DNA of 64,000 nt from Rachycentron canadum (taxonomy: Eukaryota; Chordata; Actinopteri; Carangiformes; Rachycentridae): positions 11,386,338 through 11,450,337 of the forward strand of contig CM076659.1 of NCBI GenBank assembly GCA_038496675.1, given 5' to 3'. The position numbers and the translations under genes are program-made. Below are positions 60,542-64,000 of this stretch, piece after piece (the stretch's first letter is position 1; every line of letters begins with the position of its first letter). The notes under the pieces are model-generated. The model saw only the letters and a list, made by a program, of their open reading frames with translations, made no database searches and was not told the DNA's origin.

Positions 60542-63500
60542 ATTCTATTAAAAACAGTGTTGTGTCTAGCATGGACATTACTTTAGAGCAGTAAGAAAAG
60601 GATTTAGGTGAGATGAGAGAGCTGCTTGACTCAGACAAATGGCAGCTGACCTGCTAGTACATAGGGGTGATGTGCCCTGTGGCACCACTGGATTTCAAAA
60701 CACTTCCTGTGTAGGTGGAGAACGCTGGCGTCACTGCACCCTGGGCCATTCTAAACAAGTCCCAGCACAGAGCATCTGTTGACATATATATTTCAAGGAC
60801 AGGGATAGCAACCTTTACACTTACTCACTTCCTATTGCACTTGTTTACAGCATTTAGTTTAGTTACTATATACATTAAATTTCCTTCATTCAGTCATACA
60901 AAGCTGATCAAATGGATGACTATAGTGGGACTACAGTATTTAAGTTTAATGCAAAAAGAAATTGTATTTTCCACAGTGAATCAATCAATCTACATAATAA
61001 AACACAATGCCAATTTCTCCTTTCCAGTGACTTCTTCCATATATGATAACAATCACCACATCATGAATAATTAAAGAGTATTTTTTGTTATCATCTTTCA
61101 GCAGCTTGTTGTAATGTACAGGAAATGTATGCTCACTCAAATGGTTAATTGCAAAATATTTGTAAAAACTTTACTTTGTCAAATCACTCACAGTATATTA
61201 TAATTTACTTTTACATTGGATAACATAGTTACATGACATGCCTCGTTGTGCAGACCACAATGCCACTAAATCAGAGAGAAATGTTCCTTTCCATATGAAA
61301 ATAAACGTATAAACACAGTCCCACTGTAGACTGCTCAACTGCATGGCTACATTCTTCAGATTTTTTATCATTATTCTTTCACCCACATAAATGATCAAAA
61401 CAAATGACAATCTCTGTGCAAAGAAAAGACGGAGCCCACAAAAGGGAGTCTGACAGCCATTTCCACAACAGATGTTTTTACAGAGGGGTGTCTTCTCTCC
61501 ACTGAGCAGTCTCACACATGAGAGACCCCCAAAAGCTTCAGAGAAACGTCCAGAAAACCAACATGTAAATTTGTAACTGCCATGTCTCAGACTTGCAGGG
61601 CCACTGCAATTTTATTTCTTCAGGAAAAAAAAAAAACAAGGAAAATAAGGTGTATCCAGATATAAATATCAGCATTGATGATTTAAAATGGCAGAGGGAC
61701 AGAATTAGAACTTCAACAGCAGAAAAAGACAACAGACAACATTGTTATGTGTTATCATGAAAAGATAAGTCGCTATTGATCCAGATAGTGGGCAAAGGCT
61801 GCACTATTGACAGGAAGACAGAATATGTCGGAGGGGCAATATTTCATACATTTGGCCTATTCACTCCATCACTGTGAGAGGGTGTTTTTCTGGGCTGTAT
61901 ATAATAACACGTGTGCTCTTTATTTCCCTCAGATCAATGGTAATGCGAGGAGGGCCACATAAGATGGATGCCAGGGGCAGGTTAACCTATCGACTGCTGA
62001 ACAGAGACACACAGACCAAGACAAGGGAGACCAACCCATTTACTGAGATGAACCTAAGCTACGTGTGTTTTGAATAGCCCTGCTTATTATACCCATTTGT
62101 TTAAGCTTATTGTGTCAAAAAGACTTAACTTTTGGAAAATACAAAATGTCATTTAATTTTAATGGTTGATTTACTGTATATACATCTCTATGGTTGTGTC
62201 AGTATTTCTCTATTGATTATATAAGTGTGTTAAGGAGACATTTTGCTTTAAGCTTAATGAGTTACATGCCCTGTCTAACCCTGTGGTCCATGGAAAAAGT
62301 GGCAATGCACTGCCTGGTGACCACTTCCTGGAGACAGGACAGGAGGCAGACGGGAGGGCAGGCTAGCCCTCACAGGTGGCCCGGATCTGGATCAGGTCAG
62401 CCCTCACCCTCGGACAGCCAGCCAGCTAATCTCACTCTCATGCTCCAAGTCTCTTAAGGTCACTACCACTGCAGCTCACGATGAAGAATAAAAAGTGCAA
62501 AGGTAAAATTTAATTGAAAACATATGCCAACTTTGATTTCACAAATGTTGTTAATACTGTACTTTTGTAAAAAATCTACACAATAACGTTTAGAATCCCA
62601 CGACCTTCAAAACCAAGCAGAGAGGTGAAATGATTAGCAAGTCTTATATTTGATTAAAGATGGGTGATGATTGTGAAGGAGGCCTTATATTGTAAAAGTT
62701 TCAATTAATTAAACTGCACTGTGCTTGAATTCACTCTGTAAATGCACCTTTTGTAATGCTGTGGAACAGATATGTTCAGTGTTTAAAAATTTTAACAAAT
62801 TCTCTCTCCAAATAATGTGCTGATCCCATCTCTGCTGCACAGGTGATTCAACTGAAAAATATCTGATAATTCTGTGCCTTTCTATTGTGGATGCAATGCT
62901 ACACATTCACTAAGAAAATATAATAAAATCTAAATATGAAGTCACTCTGGCTGAACTGCAAATCAAACGTTAATAGAATAATACTGTTCCGACAGACAGC
63001 GCTCAGCATTATTGTCTAAAGTTAGGTAAAGGGTAATTAATTTGGCAGTAAATCATTCAGTGTTTTGGAGACTCTGATGAGAATTGTAAAATTAATTTAT
63101 TTTTGCTCAGACAACCCCCATCCACCCCCTCTCCCCCTTCCCATCCCCACTGTCTGTGTGAAAATGGAAATCTGTGCCACCAGTACAATATCCACATTAT
63201 GTGCCCTGACTCAACATTGTTGCATGACATGCTTGATTGTACCCAGCATATAGGAGCAGAAATGTGTAAACATACCATTAGCACATATTAAAGTTTCCTT
63301 TCCACTTGCAGCAGAGTGTAGCATAATGAGCTTACAAGTTTTTAAATTATTTATTCTGGGTCTTAGACATTTGTAGAAAAATCTTGTCCTTAGGCCTAAA
63401 GGCAGAAGAAATACAATAATTTCCAAATTCAAACATGCTTTAAATAAATTTTTTAAAATATGAAAATAGATTTTGTCATATATATTTTACTGCCACGCTA

Positions 63501-64000
63501 TTTTTACTCAATCCTCAACAGAAATTTTAAATAATTTAGTTGCTTTAGGCTAAGTGCAATATTGGCTTTTTTATTGTTGATGGTATATGTCATTTGTATT
63601 GAATCAGCTTACTGGGTGTTTATTGTAGCAGGAGATCAGGACAAATTATAAAACAACATTTTAACCTTTATCATTTATAGCACTCTCTTCAAAGTCATGC
63701 CACTTTAATATAATCCAAAACACATTTTTTTATTTTGAAATGCATTCCTTAAAACATAGTTGAAATTGCTGTTTGGATGAGTGCATGAGTAGCTGAATGC
63801 ATGCATCTCGAGTATATCTCCCTTTCTCACTTGCGCAAAAATGGAAAGTCTTGTCCTGACAAAGACCAATCAGAAAAACTGAAGTCTGACCAAGCATAAA
63901 TGACTATAGCAATCAGAGTTGTTGTTCCCAGGTGGGATTGAAGTAAAGCTGAAAGACAACAACCTCCCTCCACAACATCAGTGACTTCTTTTGATAATGA

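Larger units (their letters stand above)
59341..64000. other. intergenic DNA to window end, no gene
   Basis: AT-rich sequence with small homopolymer runs, a TTG/TTTG tract at 60312-60340, the palindrome at 60526-60541 and a GC-richer unique patch at 62260-62470. No coding exon of a neighbouring gene is visible up to the end. Confidence 0.65.

Overview
This window is vertebrate nuclear DNA from a ray-finned fish, very probably a percomorph (spiny-rayed) teleost. Three things support this: interrupted genes with GT-AG introns, frequent (TG)n/(GA)n/(GAAA)n microsatellites, and diverged copies of interspersed repeats that I recognise from percomorph genomes (near 28.5-29.05 kb and 55.04-55.47 kb, plus weaker matches near 9.45, 39.55 and 57.4 kb). 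There is no prokaryotic, viral or organellar content.

One protein-coding gene is visible, on the + strand: the 3' two thirds of pax2, a Pax2/5/8-class paired-box transcription factor. The window opens inside an intron. Exons for the start codon and the N-terminal half of the paired domain lie upstream and are not seen. Nine coding exons are present: 1145-1342, 4907-4992, 5212-5331, 13097-13272, 15308-15428, 21211-21426, 22501-22602, 24069-24155 and 24328-24404 (TAG at 24402-24404). They join with perfect phase into 394 codons plus stop. In order they encode the second half of the paired domain, the octapeptide YSINGILG, the truncated homeodomain, and the transactivation/C-terminal region ending in AYDRH. 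The 216-bp exon at 21211-21426 is symmetric (phase 1-1), so it can be included or skipped in frame. It is absent from mammalian PAX2 as I know it and resembles the equivalent exon of PAX8, including a psi-K-x-E sumoylation-type motif. The 3' UTR runs from 24405 to about 25.4 kb (first AATAAA pair) or about 27.17 kb (second AATAAA).

The introns, and the 37 kb downstream of the gene, contain no second gene that I can support. They hold microsatellites, a few old transposable-element copies and many islands of unique, CpG-retaining sequence rich in TAAT, PBX/HOX/MEIS, SOX and POU motifs. Such islands are typical of conserved non-coding enhancers around developmental regulators. The best are at 1640-1960, 11850-12200, 13555-13750, 16030-16250, 21640-21990, 29990-30200, 31230-31760, 45530-46720, 49830-50340 and 58740-59340. 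The simplest reading is a pax2 locus plus its downstream regulatory domain. Conservation cannot be tested here, so all enhancer calls are inference.

Most open reading frames in the window are short chance ORFs in introns or intergenic DNA and are not annotated. Which teleost duplicate this is (pax2a or pax2b) cannot be settled without flanking genes; pax2a is slightly favoured.
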